Source: Sistotremastrum niveocremeum HHB9708 (lineage: Eukaryota; Basidiomycota; Agaricomycetes; Sistotremastrales; Sistotremastraceae). From it: a stretch of DNA of 64,000 nt. The stretch is from the NCBI GenBank assembly GCA_001630475.1, contig KV419410.1, positions 62,001-126,000 on the forward strand, written 5' to 3'. The translations under genes and the position numbers were made by a program. This document shows positions 24,075-34,720 of this stretch, piece after piece; positions within the stretch are counted from its first letter, which is position 1, and each line of letters starts with the position of its first letter. Under the pieces are notes generated by a model, which was given only the letters and a program-made list of their open reading frames with translations, searched no databases and was not told the origin of the DNA.

Positions 24075-25301
24075 ATAGGCCCGGCTTTAGGCAAACCTAA
24101 CCTCCGTTTCAGCCACATCGCACGGAATTGGATCTCCGCAAAGACCCTCGCAAATCTGAGCCGCACGACGGACTGCAGAGCCAGGGCCGCCATAAAAAAG
24201 CTCATGCTTGAATCGCATGAAAGAATTGGCAGAACGTACGATAGCGCTATTCTATTCGAATAAAGCAGATACGGCAACTCTAGAACGGTCCAAGTGCTGA
24301 TCACTGATCGTCCGTGTTTAGCGCACGTAACCGGGCTCAGGACCTCACGGGACCGAATGGACCGAGGCTGGAATAAAACAAACGAAATCAGGGTCAGCCG
24401 ATGCGCATCCACGCGGTGCCTCATCGACGTCAGATCCCCGGTTCGGAAACCTGAGATTCAGGCTCGGTCCAGGCGGTTAAAGCGGTTAATTTTAGGGATC
24501 TCTTTCCGGGATTGGGGACCCCTGACGTCGTCTAGATCTCGATTTCACACGCCGCTCAGCTTCTGCGGCTCCCTCGGCACGCCACAAGCCGAAAACACAG
24601 CATAACGGCTTGAGACCTGAGTTCTCCACTGAATATTCAGCGGCGTTCAGGAAAGACGTCGCACGGATTCCCTCGTCCCGCTCTCCTTGCTTTATCTGAT
24701 GCTTTAGCAGTCGTTAGACCCCGCGTCGCAAGTGGCAACGGTCGCTGGCCAACGAAGCGCAGAGACGCCGGCCGGGCTCCTCCGAAGAGCAATCCCCTGA
24801 GTCATGCATGCCCTCGATCAGGAAACCTCGGCTCAGTTACCCAGCGACAGGCGGGCCTGGATCTCCGCTTCGGCTTGGTCTTCTAAAGAAGCTCCTGTGA
24901 CAACCGATCGCACCTTTGTTTGTTCACGACCTTCTCGTGTAAACTTCTCTCTTCAAGACTTTATTCATTGAAATATATAGATAACGATTAGTTTCAGAAG
25001 CACCTGGCAGCAAAGCAGTAATTGATACAGAAAATAGAGAGAGGAGTTAGCCAAAACAAGGAGTAAAACAAAAAACCAGGGTCGGGTCGACGACCAACAC
25101 GGAAAGCCAAAGGGGTATGAACGCGATGATACAAGGTTCCGCAATTGCAGGGTTGAGAAGAAGAAGGAAAGACAAGTCGCGTGTCTGAAGGGATTCAATG
25201 GGATAAAGACATGGAAACGCAATTAAAAGGTCTGACTTCAAGTTAGGCGATGGAGTAATTTGGGCGAAATGTAAAGGGTAAGCATTGCGCGATGGGGCAG
25301 G
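24075..25301. other. intergenic region, homeodomain gene 3' side to tim13 start
   Basis: About 1.2 kb without a gene I can support. The right portion (about 24950-25301) is T-rich on the minus strand and is probably the 3' UTR of the homeodomain gene. The left portion is the tim13 promoter. Open frames here lack a supported start or homology. Confidence 0.45.
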
Positions 25302-27200
25302 TCACATCGAGTTTGACAATTGCTGGGCGTCCGGATGCTCTGCAGCTATGCGATAATCATCCATGGTCAGCTGATCCAGCGATCTCGGCTCTTCGCCACC
25401 GGAGGTCGTGTAATTCATCATGGGTGAGTTGGTTGCAGGGGTAAATGGTGTCGTAAGTAAGGGAGGAGGGCTCTGACTAGAGAAATGCCCAGGCGTCCCG
25501 GAAGAAGAGGAGAATCTACGCATAGCCTCGTGCATCGAGCCCGCTGGCTGAGGAGTAGTATGGCCCAAGGAGGTGGATGATATCGGCCGTTGTGCAGCAG
25601 CGGCATGTGAGATAGGAATGCTAGAATAGTCGCCCAGTGACATTCTTTGTGCGTGACCGGGTTGAGACGATGCGTTGGGCTCCATCGTAGAGTACATGGA
25701 ATCTTGATAATCCGTTCCGTCAAAAGAGATACTAGTGGATGAGTGTCGCGAAGATATGGCGTGAGTAGGGAATCCAGATGAGGGGTATGTTGCGGACGCA
25801 GGGTGAGGAATTTGTTGATGAATGTTGGGCATGGCGGAAAATTGGTCCACTTGGTTGTGAGTAAGTGCCGGCGGTCCGGTGAACGATCTTTGTCGCCCAT
25901 GGTATGAGCGAGAACGTTCGAGGAGCGTCGATGATGCATTTTCGGAGTAGGTGAATGCTCCCGCCGCAGCCAGAGACATCATAGGGGGCTGTGGTAGTTG
26001 AAGCTCGGGAAGGGGATTCACCGACGGGTAGTGTGGATGAACGAGTCCTGCGCTAGGAATCATAGGGCTCGATTCGCGCAGAACTCGGAGAACATGAAGC
26101 AGCTGCGTGGCACTCCCAATGAGGTCGTGCCGCGCCACGCTGGTGGCTTGCGTGCCCTCCGTCCAGTCAGTGCACGTTTTCCACACCTTCTGCCTGGGTG
26201 CATGAGACGGAGGTTCACCTGGTCGTGGACTTGGTGTACCCTCCAGGTAGAATGAGGGAGTCCCGGAGAGAAAAAAAGACGCCATGGCCCGCCCCTGACC
26301 CAGAGACTGAAATTCGGTGGACTGGACAACAGTGAATGGAATCTCCATTTTGAACCCGTAGCCGGAGGAATGAATAAACCACGTAAGACAACGCTTAGTG
26401 AGAGACATGTATGCTACCAGATCGTGCTTTCCAGCACCGGTAGCAATTCGCCGCCAAGACCCTATACATAAATCAGTGCAAGGGATGATCGAGACGGCTG
26501 CAAGCGCAATGAGTTAGATACAATACGAGTGGCATATATACGCTTACCATCTTCCTCGTGAATAAGGGCATATATGTCGGCTTCGTAATTGGGATCAAAA
26601 TCCGGCGGAGAATTGGGAGGACTGTCGAGCTCGAGATCAAAGGGGCCACTGCGTGAGTTCCGTTTCCCCTCTTGAAGTTTAGCTTTTGCCCGCCTGACAA
26701 GAGTGAGAATACGTCGTTGGATAATAACTTTCGAGACATACCGGTTTTGGAACCAAATCTGCGTCTGTCTCTCCTGCATGCCCAACATCTCGCTGATTTC
26801 CTTCCGCCGTTGCGCAGTGGGTGATCTGTCTTGGGTGAATATGCGCTCGAGATGAGTGAGCTGCTCGGGCGTGACGCGAGAGCGTTTGCGCTTCTCCTTG
26901 GAGTCGGGGGCTTTTGACGCGGACGGGGTTGGGTCAGCCGCGGATGCCGGGGCAGGAAGATCCAGGGTGGCCGATATTGGAGGTAGATGGGTGTTAGTGG
27001 ACACGGATGCACTGGACAATGCGGGTGAGTCTGGTGGGTTCTCGGTGGCACTGGAGGGCTCGATGTGGAGGGAGAGACGTCTCAGATTGCCTCTGGTGCG
27101 GATACCGGGGAGGTCTGGTAACGGTGCATCTTTGGCTGTGGGTGGGTGTGGGTCAGAGGTGGCCTGCTGGTGAGAGAGCTGGTGCTGACTTACAGTCCAT
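25302..27200 (-). CDS. Homeodomain transcription factor (Phx1/Hoy1-like)
   Basis: Homeobox regulator with the fungal non-TALE homeodomain. Reading leftwards: MDSKDAPLPDLPGIRTRGNL, a Pro/Ser-rich linker, then the homeodomain KRKRSRVTPEQLTHLERIFT, QRRKEISEMLGMQERQTQIWFQNRR and AKAKLQ. Helix 3 has the invariant W48, F49, N51 and R53; an intron falls inside it after FQNR. Downstream, joining across an intron near 26490-26550, comes VSIIPCTDLCIGSWRRI, then CLTWFIHSSGYGFKMEIPF, a block conserved beside the homeodomain in this fungal group. The C-terminal third is Ser/Pro/His rich and ends with HPDAQQLSNSM. Relatives control nutrient-limitation responses, hyphal growth or fruiting. ATG 27200 ends a tiny first coding exon (M-D) followed by an intron at about 27136-27193; the frame is open further upstream but has no ATG. 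Not related to mating-type HD1/HD2 by the residues seen. Confidence 0.93.
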
Positions 27201-28613
27201 ATCCCAGGTCGAGATGGGAAGAACGGAGAGGAGTGCAGTCGCCAGATTGAGAGCGTTGGGGGTGAGTAGATGAATATTCCGCCTGTGAGGAGTAGACGGA
27301 ATGAGTGTTAAGTTAGAGAGCGAACGAGAGCAATTGAGACCGCTGGGCGCGGAGGAGAATAAGGAAAGAGCAGCAGATAATAATAAGTAAGGAGGGTCGG
27401 GACAAAGGAGGGTCGGGGGTGGCAGCCGTGGAGGGCGTGGTGGTGGTACGAAAGAAAGAGGAAAGAGACTTGCCGGAGAGCACGGTGGCAAGACGACAGT
27501 TGCGCGTCGGGGAGGGAGAGGGAATATTTTAAGTTGGGAGGGAGCGACGGGAACCCTGTCTCGCTTTTTCTTGGTTCCTGACTAGATCGTTGTCTCCCTC
27601 GTGGACGTAACGCGTAACGGCCCGAGAGATCTTCGAAAGGAACTTTCCCACGTCAACTGGTGCACAGCCACAGATTCACCTTATCCGGCCCTCCCGCTTT
27701 CGGCGCATCCGGCCCAAATCTCCGCCCGATCTCCATCAATCCTGGGATTATCCGATGATCTCATCCTCCCCGAGACTCGCCATCCGTCTTTTCGTCCCAA
27801 TCCTGCCCACTTTTGTCCGTGAGCGCTGCGCCGCGGCCGAGCAACCTTCCGAGCTTCTGTTTCAGGTCGTGCACTCCGCCCGTCCAGCCCAAACGCTTTG
27901 CCAGTCGCGCGTTCGACCCTTCCCCCGCCCTGTTTTGCAATTCGTGCGGCGACGTGGGCTCACTATGTACACGTTCAGACAGTTCCGTAAGTGTGCCATG
28001 TCACTCGCAGATCCAGATCAGGGTCATCAGCTTGCGACGAGCGCGTTTGATGCGATCAAATCCTCTTCATGTTCAGAAGAAATCGCTTCTCATGATGACC
28101 TCAAAGTCCCGCACTCTAAATCTGGCAGCCGGCAAAGCAAATCAGCCTGCGTCTTCCTCTCCGGCCACTCAGCTGCGTTTCCTACACGTCTATTCCACTT
28201 TCACGCTACAATGAATAGATATAGCATCTGCTGTAGCTTCACTCGTGTCTGGTCACCAGACGTACTCCCTTTTGTCCAGCTCGCACTGAATGCTTCTCCA
28301 TGCGGAACCGATCGATGCACTGCCACCTGCAACATACTTGCCGATACATATTTTTTAGGCGTACACCTCAGCAGCGTACTTACGCACTTGACACACCTAC
28401 CCTCCACCTGACCAAGTAATAAAAAAACAAAACGTAGACAGAAACTTACACGCCATGCATGAGGTGGCGATAGGCGGATGAAGAAGAGAAGAAAGAAAGA
28501 AAGGAAAATATGTAAACATATACAGTCACCTCGAGGTCCTCACCACCCAAGTGTAGCACTGCTCGAAGGAATTTTAAACATCAAATCTGCAATCGGCGAC
28601 ACCTGATAAAACT
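27201..28613. other. 1.4-kb region upstream of the homeodomain gene
   Basis: Long region between the homeodomain gene start and the U1-70K stop. From 27201 to about 27550 it is highly purine rich on the plus strand, i.e. CT-rich on the homeodomain gene's strand, consistent with a long 5' leader. A plus-strand open frame at 27755-28411 and another at 27813-28214 overlap in different frames and show no domain. Long upstream regions are common for developmental regulators. A small plus-strand gene is not excluded. Confidence 0.4.
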
Positions 28614-30153
28614 TCAGTAACGCCTGGGACGCTTAGCATCTCGCTCATCGTAGCCAGATGGTGGCCCATCTCGCTTCAAGTCTCCAGGCCCACCTCCATA
28701 CCCACCCTGACTAGGTGGTCCCCCTCCGTACCCACCGCCGCCTCCATATCCTCCGCCTCCACCTCCAGGAGGACCACCATTAAACGAACCGCCTCCTCCC
28801 CCGCCGAAACCATTGGATCGGCTGTCGCCGTTGAAGCCGATGCCGCCACCTCGGCCCCTGGAATTGCAAAAACAAAGTTGAGGTTAATTCTGCGCGCAGC
28901 AGCACATAGCAGAAATGACTTACCTGAAACCACCACCACCACCGCCTCCTCCTCTATCACCGTAACCCCTGTCACCACCTCCGCCGCCACCGAATCCACC
29001 CCGGAATCCACCGCCTCGACCATCATCGGGACCTCCTCCTCTACCGCCGCCAAACCCTCCACGGAACCCACCTCGGTCTCCAAAGCCTCGACCGCCACCG
29101 CCACCTCCAAACCCACCGCGATCTCCTCCACCACGGTCGTTGAAGCCTCTGTCGCCAAAGCCTCCTCTATCTCCGAAACCGCCCCTGCCTCCTCGAAATC
29201 CTCCTCCTCCTCTTGGACCACCACCACCACCACCAATCCCCCGGGGCGGAAGCAAGGAGCCTGACGGCCCTGCTTCAGGTGCTTTGGGACGACCGCCCAG
29301 ACCGCCTCCGAGACGCCGTGGCTTCCAACCGCGCACAGTCCGACCCCGTTCGACATCCACAAGTATCTTTTTGCCCAAAATATGAACACCTTCCGATTCC
29401 TTGTACGCCGCTATGTGAAGCCTATTAAGCATCTTATCAGTATTTGAAATCAAGGGTTCGAACCTTTCATCTCTCTCTCGCGCTCAAAGACGATGAATGC
29501 ATATCCGCGTGGTCGACCTTTCTTGTCTCGAACAATACGAACACGTTCAATCACGCCGTGGCCTTCAAACTCTCGACGAAGATCACTCTCAGTTGCCAAT
29601 TTGGACTGAAAGGGGTCAGCTTCTATGTTAGATCCACCTCGGTTGCGTGGAAACAAAGAACGCACTAATCTCCCAATGAAAAGGGTTTTGTATGGGTCAC
29701 CGACTGCCTCGGGATCCTCTGAAGGTTTATCTAAAATGAAACGTTGAGAACACGTGCACGCAACGACCAGAGGGCTCGAGGCGTCATTCATCAACTCACA
29801 AGTTTCTTTCGCCACCTTGAACTCGTTTTCTTTCCGCTTTCTTCTCTCTTCTCTCCGTATCTCACGCTTTGTCTCCTCCGCTAATGTTAGGGCTGGTTCT
29901 TCCCCCTCCTCCATCGCGACATCCTTTCCGGCTGCGATCAAACCTACGGTGTTTTCTTCCTTGATTCGGGCCAAGATATCCGCAACCCCAGAAACTGATT
30001 TTGGGGTTACACGACTGATATCTCTGTCCACCGGACGGACATAAGGTAAGGGTGCTCGAGGAGCAAAGAGCTAAGGAATATCAGTTTATGTTTTGTCGAA
30101 TGAAGTAAGATGTTTGGTACCTTCAAAAGATTAGGTGGTAAAAGATGTGTCAT
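28614..30153 (-). CDS. snp1: U1 snRNP 70 kDa protein (U1-70K) with RGG-type tail
   Basis: Binds stem-loop I of U1 snRNA and helps 5' splice-site recognition. The first exon [11 protein letters not shown] joins [17 protein letters not shown] across an intron at about 30074-30115; this is the conserved U1-70K N-terminus. [20 protein letters not shown] precedes the RRM, whose RNP2 is KTLFIGRL and RNP1 is RGYAFIVFE. The segment [20 protein letters not shown] and [20 protein letters not shown] is diagnostic for the family. Instead of the RS domain of animals, the last about 200 residues are nearly all Gly, Arg, Phe and Asp in RGG/FGD repeats, ending [14 protein letters not shown]. At least five short introns. 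The RGG tail is expected to be methylated and is strongly strand-asymmetric in base composition. Confidence 0.95.
28680..29290 (-). repeat. Gly/Arg-rich coding repeat (RGG tail of U1-70K)
   Basis: Irregular tandem repeat of GGN/CGN codons encoding [10 protein letters not shown] and GGGGG units in the U1-70K tail. On the plus strand it reads as CCTCC/CCACC runs, which create spurious Pro- or Thr-rich open frames in other frames. Confidence 0.8.
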
Positions 30154-30536
30154 TCTCGAATAAGTTCAAGAGTATTGTTCCTAAAATAATGTGGATGTCC
30201 ACCAATTAGGAGCAGCGACTTGAATGCTGCTCGTTTCGTGTGGATGGATTCTCGACGGAAAGGTGCTATTGATGGAAGGAAAAGGCTGTATTTCAAATTG
30301 AGATGTGAAGGGTTCGTCATGAAGACGAACAAAGACTCACTGGTATTGTGTACGTTCTTCTTGCACAAGCCGTCGTCGTTGAGTGAGCTACGAGGTTTTC
30401 TCGGTTATTGCCGAACACTTCGCTGAGTTTAGAAAGCTGATCACCTCGGACACACAACCGATATGGCCGTACGAAGAAAGCTGTCGTCGACATTAGAGTC
30501 AGTCGTACCACGACAAGACGTTAGGAGAGAGAAATT

Positions 30537-31480
30537 TTATGAAGATAGAAAGGCGCGATAAAGGTGGATCAGGAACCATTTTTTACGCCTCCCAAGCCAC
30601 AGCGTAATCTTATCGTAACTCATAGCGCAATATCTCCTCAATATATGCCCTTGACAACCATAGTCTACAGCAACCCCACGTAAAATGCGCCATACCCTTC
30701 CATTAGTTCCAAAGGTACTCTGGAAAGCGTTAAGGAAGGCGTCGTTTGGTTGTGACCAGGAGTGGTATCTGGTAGCACGAAAAGTGCATGATTGCGAAGC
30801 CGCGTTGTACGGGACAGGAGCCAAGCCGTATATCGCCGATAAGACTTGGGCAATTTCGTGCCATGCAACTTATTGATATCGGCCGTGGCTTCTCTCATCC
30901 CATGCGGAACTTGGAAACTGGGCAAGAATCACACGATGATTATTCAGGAACGCCGCAAGGGCAGATATCCCGATGAAGTCGTATCCGTTGGCCTGCGTGG
31001 CGGTTCCCTCATCCATTGAAAGGGAGCGAAGAGATAAGTGAACCGGAATTCAAATGGGGGATCGATGGTGCAACATGTGCACGGAGGGTCAGACGCCCTC
31101 GTTTCCTGCAACGTTAGCACCCCAATCGGATCCTTAGGCTTTTGGGTCCGCAAAGACGTGGCCACGGCGTCATCTGTTTCGTCAATGCATTGTGGCTTGC
31201 TGGGGAGGAGCTTCCTTTGTTCTAGGACAAAGTTGGAAAGCTCGGAAACTCGGGAGAGGAAATGACAAAGGGCGTCACGCGGTCGAGGACCGTGGCGGAG
31301 GAAACTGATCGGAGCTTCATAGAAACAGCTGGCAAATAAACGACATCGAAAGCGGCGACGGTAATTGAGAAGTGGGAGAACTTCTGTGGGAGTATCACGT
31401 ATCAGGGACTTGGATTGGCGGTCTAAGCATATTCTGATCAGTCAAGGGTGATAGGAGAACTTGAGCGACGACTTCTGGGC
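30537..31480 (-). CDS. unresolved candidate gene downstream of prp18
   Basis: I do not recognise this protein. A long minus-strand open frame (about 31444 to 30944) has a coding look: LNYRRRFRCRLFASCFYEAP, FLRHGPRPRDALCHFLSRVS, DPIGVLTLQETRASDPPCTC and PPFEFRFTYLFAPFQW. A second segment in another frame reads ANGYDFIGISALAAFLNNHR and joins AWHEIAQVLSAIYGLAPVPY through a plausible 42-nt intron near 30862-30903, ending at 30537 with KWFLIHLYRAFLSS. I found no GT-AG pair that links the two segments, and no clear start codon. Either an unusual intron or a frameshift is present, so it may be a decayed gene. It lies between prp18 and snp1, both on the same strand. Confidence 0.35.
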
Positions 31481-31585
31481 AATGATGACGTGCAGGGTTC
31501 TCAATTTAGGCCATGATATATGAAAAAGACAGGGTGCGGAATGGACCGGGAAACAAAAGGACGAATCCTCAGAGAAATCGACTGT

Positions 31586-32888
31586 TTAACCCATCATTTG
31601 GGAGATATCTTCCGGAGGATATTTGGTTTGAGAGAATGTCAGTAGTCTGGGAGGTATTCGTGTGAGTTAGGGGTTCTCAAGTAGCCGGGTCCAAACTTGC
31701 CGTTTTAGACTTTGAATGTACTTCCGGCTCACTTCATCATTCAACACGTGAGCGACTTGATCACTTGAGATTTTCTCTCGTGCAGACCGTTCATGGATAC
31801 TGGATTGAAGATCAGATTAGGTGGAAAAAAGAGGGGGGTCACAACGCACCCAACCATGGTGACGCCAATCGGCCACGGGGCATTGCCTATGCTCAGGCGC
31901 AGATAAGCATCATTAGCTCTCTGGTATTGCCTGGTCTGCATGTAATGCACAATCTCAGCCATGCGAGCGAGCACATCGGCCGGCAATGACTGCGATATTA
32001 CACGGAAAGATTAGGAAGAAGCTCCTGTGCCTGATTAACGACGACGGCTTACTCTCGATCGAAGGTTCTTAAAGAGAGGCTTGAGATATTCGGCCGACTG
32101 AACTTGAGTAGCAGCTGCCAGTTTTCCTTGCGTCGATCGTTTAACTTGTTCTGACGCCCAAGATAAGAAAATATTCCAAGCTCTGAAACGCATTCACCCA
32201 CCGGGACGTTCGTTCATCCATTCTTCCCATTCTTTCACAGTCCTTCGTAAAGAATAATATATCAAGGGATAAAGTTTGTCGGGATCAGTTTTTATTAGAT
32301 CCAGATCAATGGGTCCCACGGGCTGATCAGCGTCTTCCTTCTTCTTGCCCTTTGTCTGAGTATCCTGCTGTCGGGCCTGATCCTCGCGTTGTTCTACATC
32401 TTCGAGTGCTTTTTTGAAGTCGTTTTGGCCACCATGAGCTTTTTCGTTGCCCTTTTCTTCTATAAGCTCCAGGGCTCGGAGACGTAAACGCCGATCTTTA
32501 TCAGTCTCGCCAAATAAGCGAATAGGTTGACCCTTTGCACGCAGACGGAGTATAGTTTCTTCATTGGATATATTGAAACTGGTTTCAGGTTTTGAAGTTG
32601 AGGCGATTTGACTGGGTGGCATGGGCGAACTGGTCTCTGAACGGCTGGCGGGAAGAGGTGTTGTCTGTCTCCACTGTAATTGAGTGTCGTTCATACAGCA
32701 GAAGAGCAAGTACACACCTTTCTCCGTTCCTCTTCTGCCTGCTTTGCTTTCTCCTCCGCTGCCTTTCTTTCCTCCTCTGCCTTCAACCTCTCAATTTCAC
32801 CACGCCTCAAGTACTTTTTCGGACGGTCAGCGGTTTCGCTCTCCAAAGCCTTTCGTTTGTTAGCCAGTTCGGCCTTGAGAAGATCCAT
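31586..32888 (-). CDS. prp18: Pre-mRNA splicing factor Prp18
   Basis: U5 snRNP-associated factor for the second step of splicing, acting with Slu7. The N-terminus [20 protein letters not shown] leads into a charged coiled stretch ([20 protein letters not shown]). Then comes a PRP4-like motif, [20 protein letters not shown] and [18 protein letters not shown]. The Prp18 domain proper includes [67 protein letters not shown] and [19 protein letters not shown], the conserved Prp18 loop, followed by [20 protein letters not shown]. It ends [21 protein letters not shown] with the stop at 31586-31588. About 370 residues in at least four exons. Head-to-head with cox12, 141 bp between starts. Confidence 0.95.
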
Positions 32889-33029
32889 CGCAACGCAAAC
32901 TAATCTTCGAGGTGATGGGGTTAGATAGAAGGGTGAATTTAAAAGTCGTTCAGAAACAGGTGTTGAAAACGGGCCAGAACGGAAAGGTGACGCCCCTGTC
33001 ACAGTCACAGCTCTCTTTCATCGCCAGCC

Positions 33030-33557
33030 ATGTCTGAAGCTTCTGAATTGAAGACGTTCGTCCGTTATCGAGTTGAAAGATACGTAGGCTGATATGCTGG
33101 TCTAGTAAATACGTCTTGCAGACAGCGGGCTTCGATGGTGCGTTCAATTGCCCCTGAGGCATGAGCGTCGACCACGACTTACCATCATCCTACAGCTCGA
33201 TTCCCGAACACCAACCAGACCCGTCATTGGTACTTACCCTCCTACTCCTAGTTCTCTCTACGCGGTGCTCACATGAGCCAAATCAGCTATCAGAATTATC
33301 TGGATTACTTCAAATGCGTGAACGCTAAAGGAGAGGACTTTGCACCCTGCAAGCAGTTCAAGCGGGCGTACCACTCCTTATGTCCTAGTACGTTATAACT
33401 AAGTTCTGACTGTCCGCCATCTAATCAACTTTCTTGTAGATGAATGGGTAAATCCGTCGGTCCATTTAGTAGAAGATTCATGCTGACTTCTCACCAGATC
33501 GGAAAGTGGGACGAGCAGCGCGAGGCTGGCACCTTCCCGGCCTCCCTGGATCCTTGA
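33030..33557 (+). CDS. cox12: Cytochrome c oxidase subunit VIb (Cox12/COX6B)
   Basis: Peripheral, intermembrane-space subunit of complex IV. Several tiny exons are needed: the conserved part reads AGFDARFPNTNQTRHC, then YQNYLDYFKCVNAKGEDFAP, CKQFKRAYHSLCP, NEW and IGKWDEQREAGTFPASLDP. The twin cysteine motif is CX9C (HC-YQNYLDYFK-C) and CX10C (PC-KQFKRAYHSL-C), the Mia40 import signature of this family. Internal introns lie at about 33138-33194, 33228-33280, 33391-33439 and 33446-33500. The first exon starts at ATG 33030 (MSEASELKT), but the exact donor is unclear: the best GT-AG join inserts some ten residues before TAGFD relative to the family. Divergent from prp18. Confidence 0.93.
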
Positions 33558-34118
33558 TTCAACGTTTCCCAATTGTCCACGTCTCATAGATAACATCAAA
33601 TGGAACAAAGAATCGTTCAATTCCCCGACTTTTCCTTCAAATGAAAGAAATATTATGCCGACATTCACCTCCCAGCTCCGAACTGACAGTTCCCTTAAAC
33701 TGTTTTGTCCATTGTGGTCGAGCCTTCCCAGCGTCAGTTTCCATTGGTCAAGTCGAAGAAAACCCTGTTGTCGATGTCATGATGCCTCATATCGGTCCAG
33801 TGACAGTTCAAATACTATAAATAATATATCGGTCATTGAGCAGTAATTCCTGTGTCTGCATTAGAACCCAAGTCAGATCTTGAGTAGTTGCCTTGAATTC
33901 TTTCAGGTGGCAGGTGCAACTTCGTTGAGGGGTGAAAGTATCCTGGATCATCCGGACTATCCAAGATCATGTCGGAGTTTAAAAACACAAGGTACTATAC
34001 AGCCGACGCGCAAACTCTAATTTTCCCAAGTTGCTTTCGGTAAGTCAACCGCCCTCATTGCTCGTCGTCCTCGCTAATATGGCCGCAAATCAGTCACCGC
34101 TGAGCATCAACATTCAAG
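33558..34118. other. intergenic region with uS10 5' UTR
   Basis: Contains the cox12 3' region and the uS10 promoter. No other gene is seen. The last 80 bases hold a probable 5' UTR intron of the uS10 gene, listed separately. Confidence 0.45.
34040..34093 (+). other. probable 5' UTR intron of the uS10 gene
   Basis: A consensus donor gtaagt at 34040 and acceptor atcag ending at 34093 bracket 54 nt containing a branch-like ctaat. Splicing removes the upstream ATG at 34079, leaving the uS10 start as the first ATG. A 5' UTR intron is common in fungal ribosomal protein genes. Inferred from splice consensus only. Confidence 0.55.
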
Positions 34119-34652
34119 ATGGCTTATGTCGCGAAAGATAAAGATTACGATGCCACTGGCGCTCCTCTGCCTGGCGAAAAGATCCACAAGATCAGGATCA
34201 CCTTGACTTCCTCCAACGTCCGCAACTTGGAGAAGTGTATGTGGGCTCATTCACAGCAATCATTGGTACTGACATATCTATTATAGTCTGTGCTGACCTC
34301 GTCAACCGGGCCAATGACAAGCAATTGCGCGTTAAAGGACCCGTCCGACTCCCCACCAAGGTCTTGAAGATCACCACCCGTAAAACCGTAAGTGCTTGAG
34401 ATATTCATCCGTGTCCCTGACTCAATTATGATCATCACAGCCTTGTGGTGAAGGTTCCAAGACCTGGGATCGTTACGAGCTCAAGGTGCACAAGCGTCTC
34501 ATCGACCTCAACTCCTCCAGCGAGATTGTGAAGCAGATTGTGCGCCCTTTCTCACTCTCACAAGATTTCACCCTTTACTTAGCCCCGCATGCTTCCAGAC
34601 TTCTATCTCCCTTGAGCCCGGTGTCGAAGTCGAAGTCACCATCGCTGCCTAA
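34119..34652 (+). CDS. rps20: 40S ribosomal protein uS10 (RPS20)
   Basis: Small-subunit protein uS10. Four exons give about 119 residues: [20 protein letters not shown] and [19 protein letters not shown], then [66 protein letters not shown] and finally [17 protein letters not shown]. This is almost residue for residue the eukaryotic uS10 core, including the KGPVRxPTK and GSKTWDR segments. Introns fall at about 34239-34287, 34388-34440 and 34539-34599, all GT-AG. It converges on the CobW gene, with stops 68 bp apart. The protein contacts the 40S head and receives regulatory ubiquitin on stalled ribosomes in other eukaryotes. Confidence 0.97.
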
Positions 34653-34720
34653 TTCGTTCCGTGCAGCTTATTTCCTTTTCATGTACTTCATCGTGATTTC
34701 TATCGGAATGACATGGAAAT

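Noticed and set aside
24600-24900. GC-rich stretch considered as a possible structured RNA
   Set aside because: I could not find consistent stems or known RNA motifs by eye.
27755-28411. 218-codon plus-strand frame
   Set aside because: No domain, and it overlaps another open frame in a second phase; evidence is too thin to call a gene.
28878-29264. Thr/Ser-rich plus-strand frame that looks like a mucin
   Set aside because: It is antisense to the RGG repeat of U1-70K; CCACCN triplets read as Thr and Pro by chance.
29440-29470. GGTTCGAACC resembling a tRNA B box
   Set aside because: It lies in a U1-70K exon, and no A box or cloverleaf arms are present around it.
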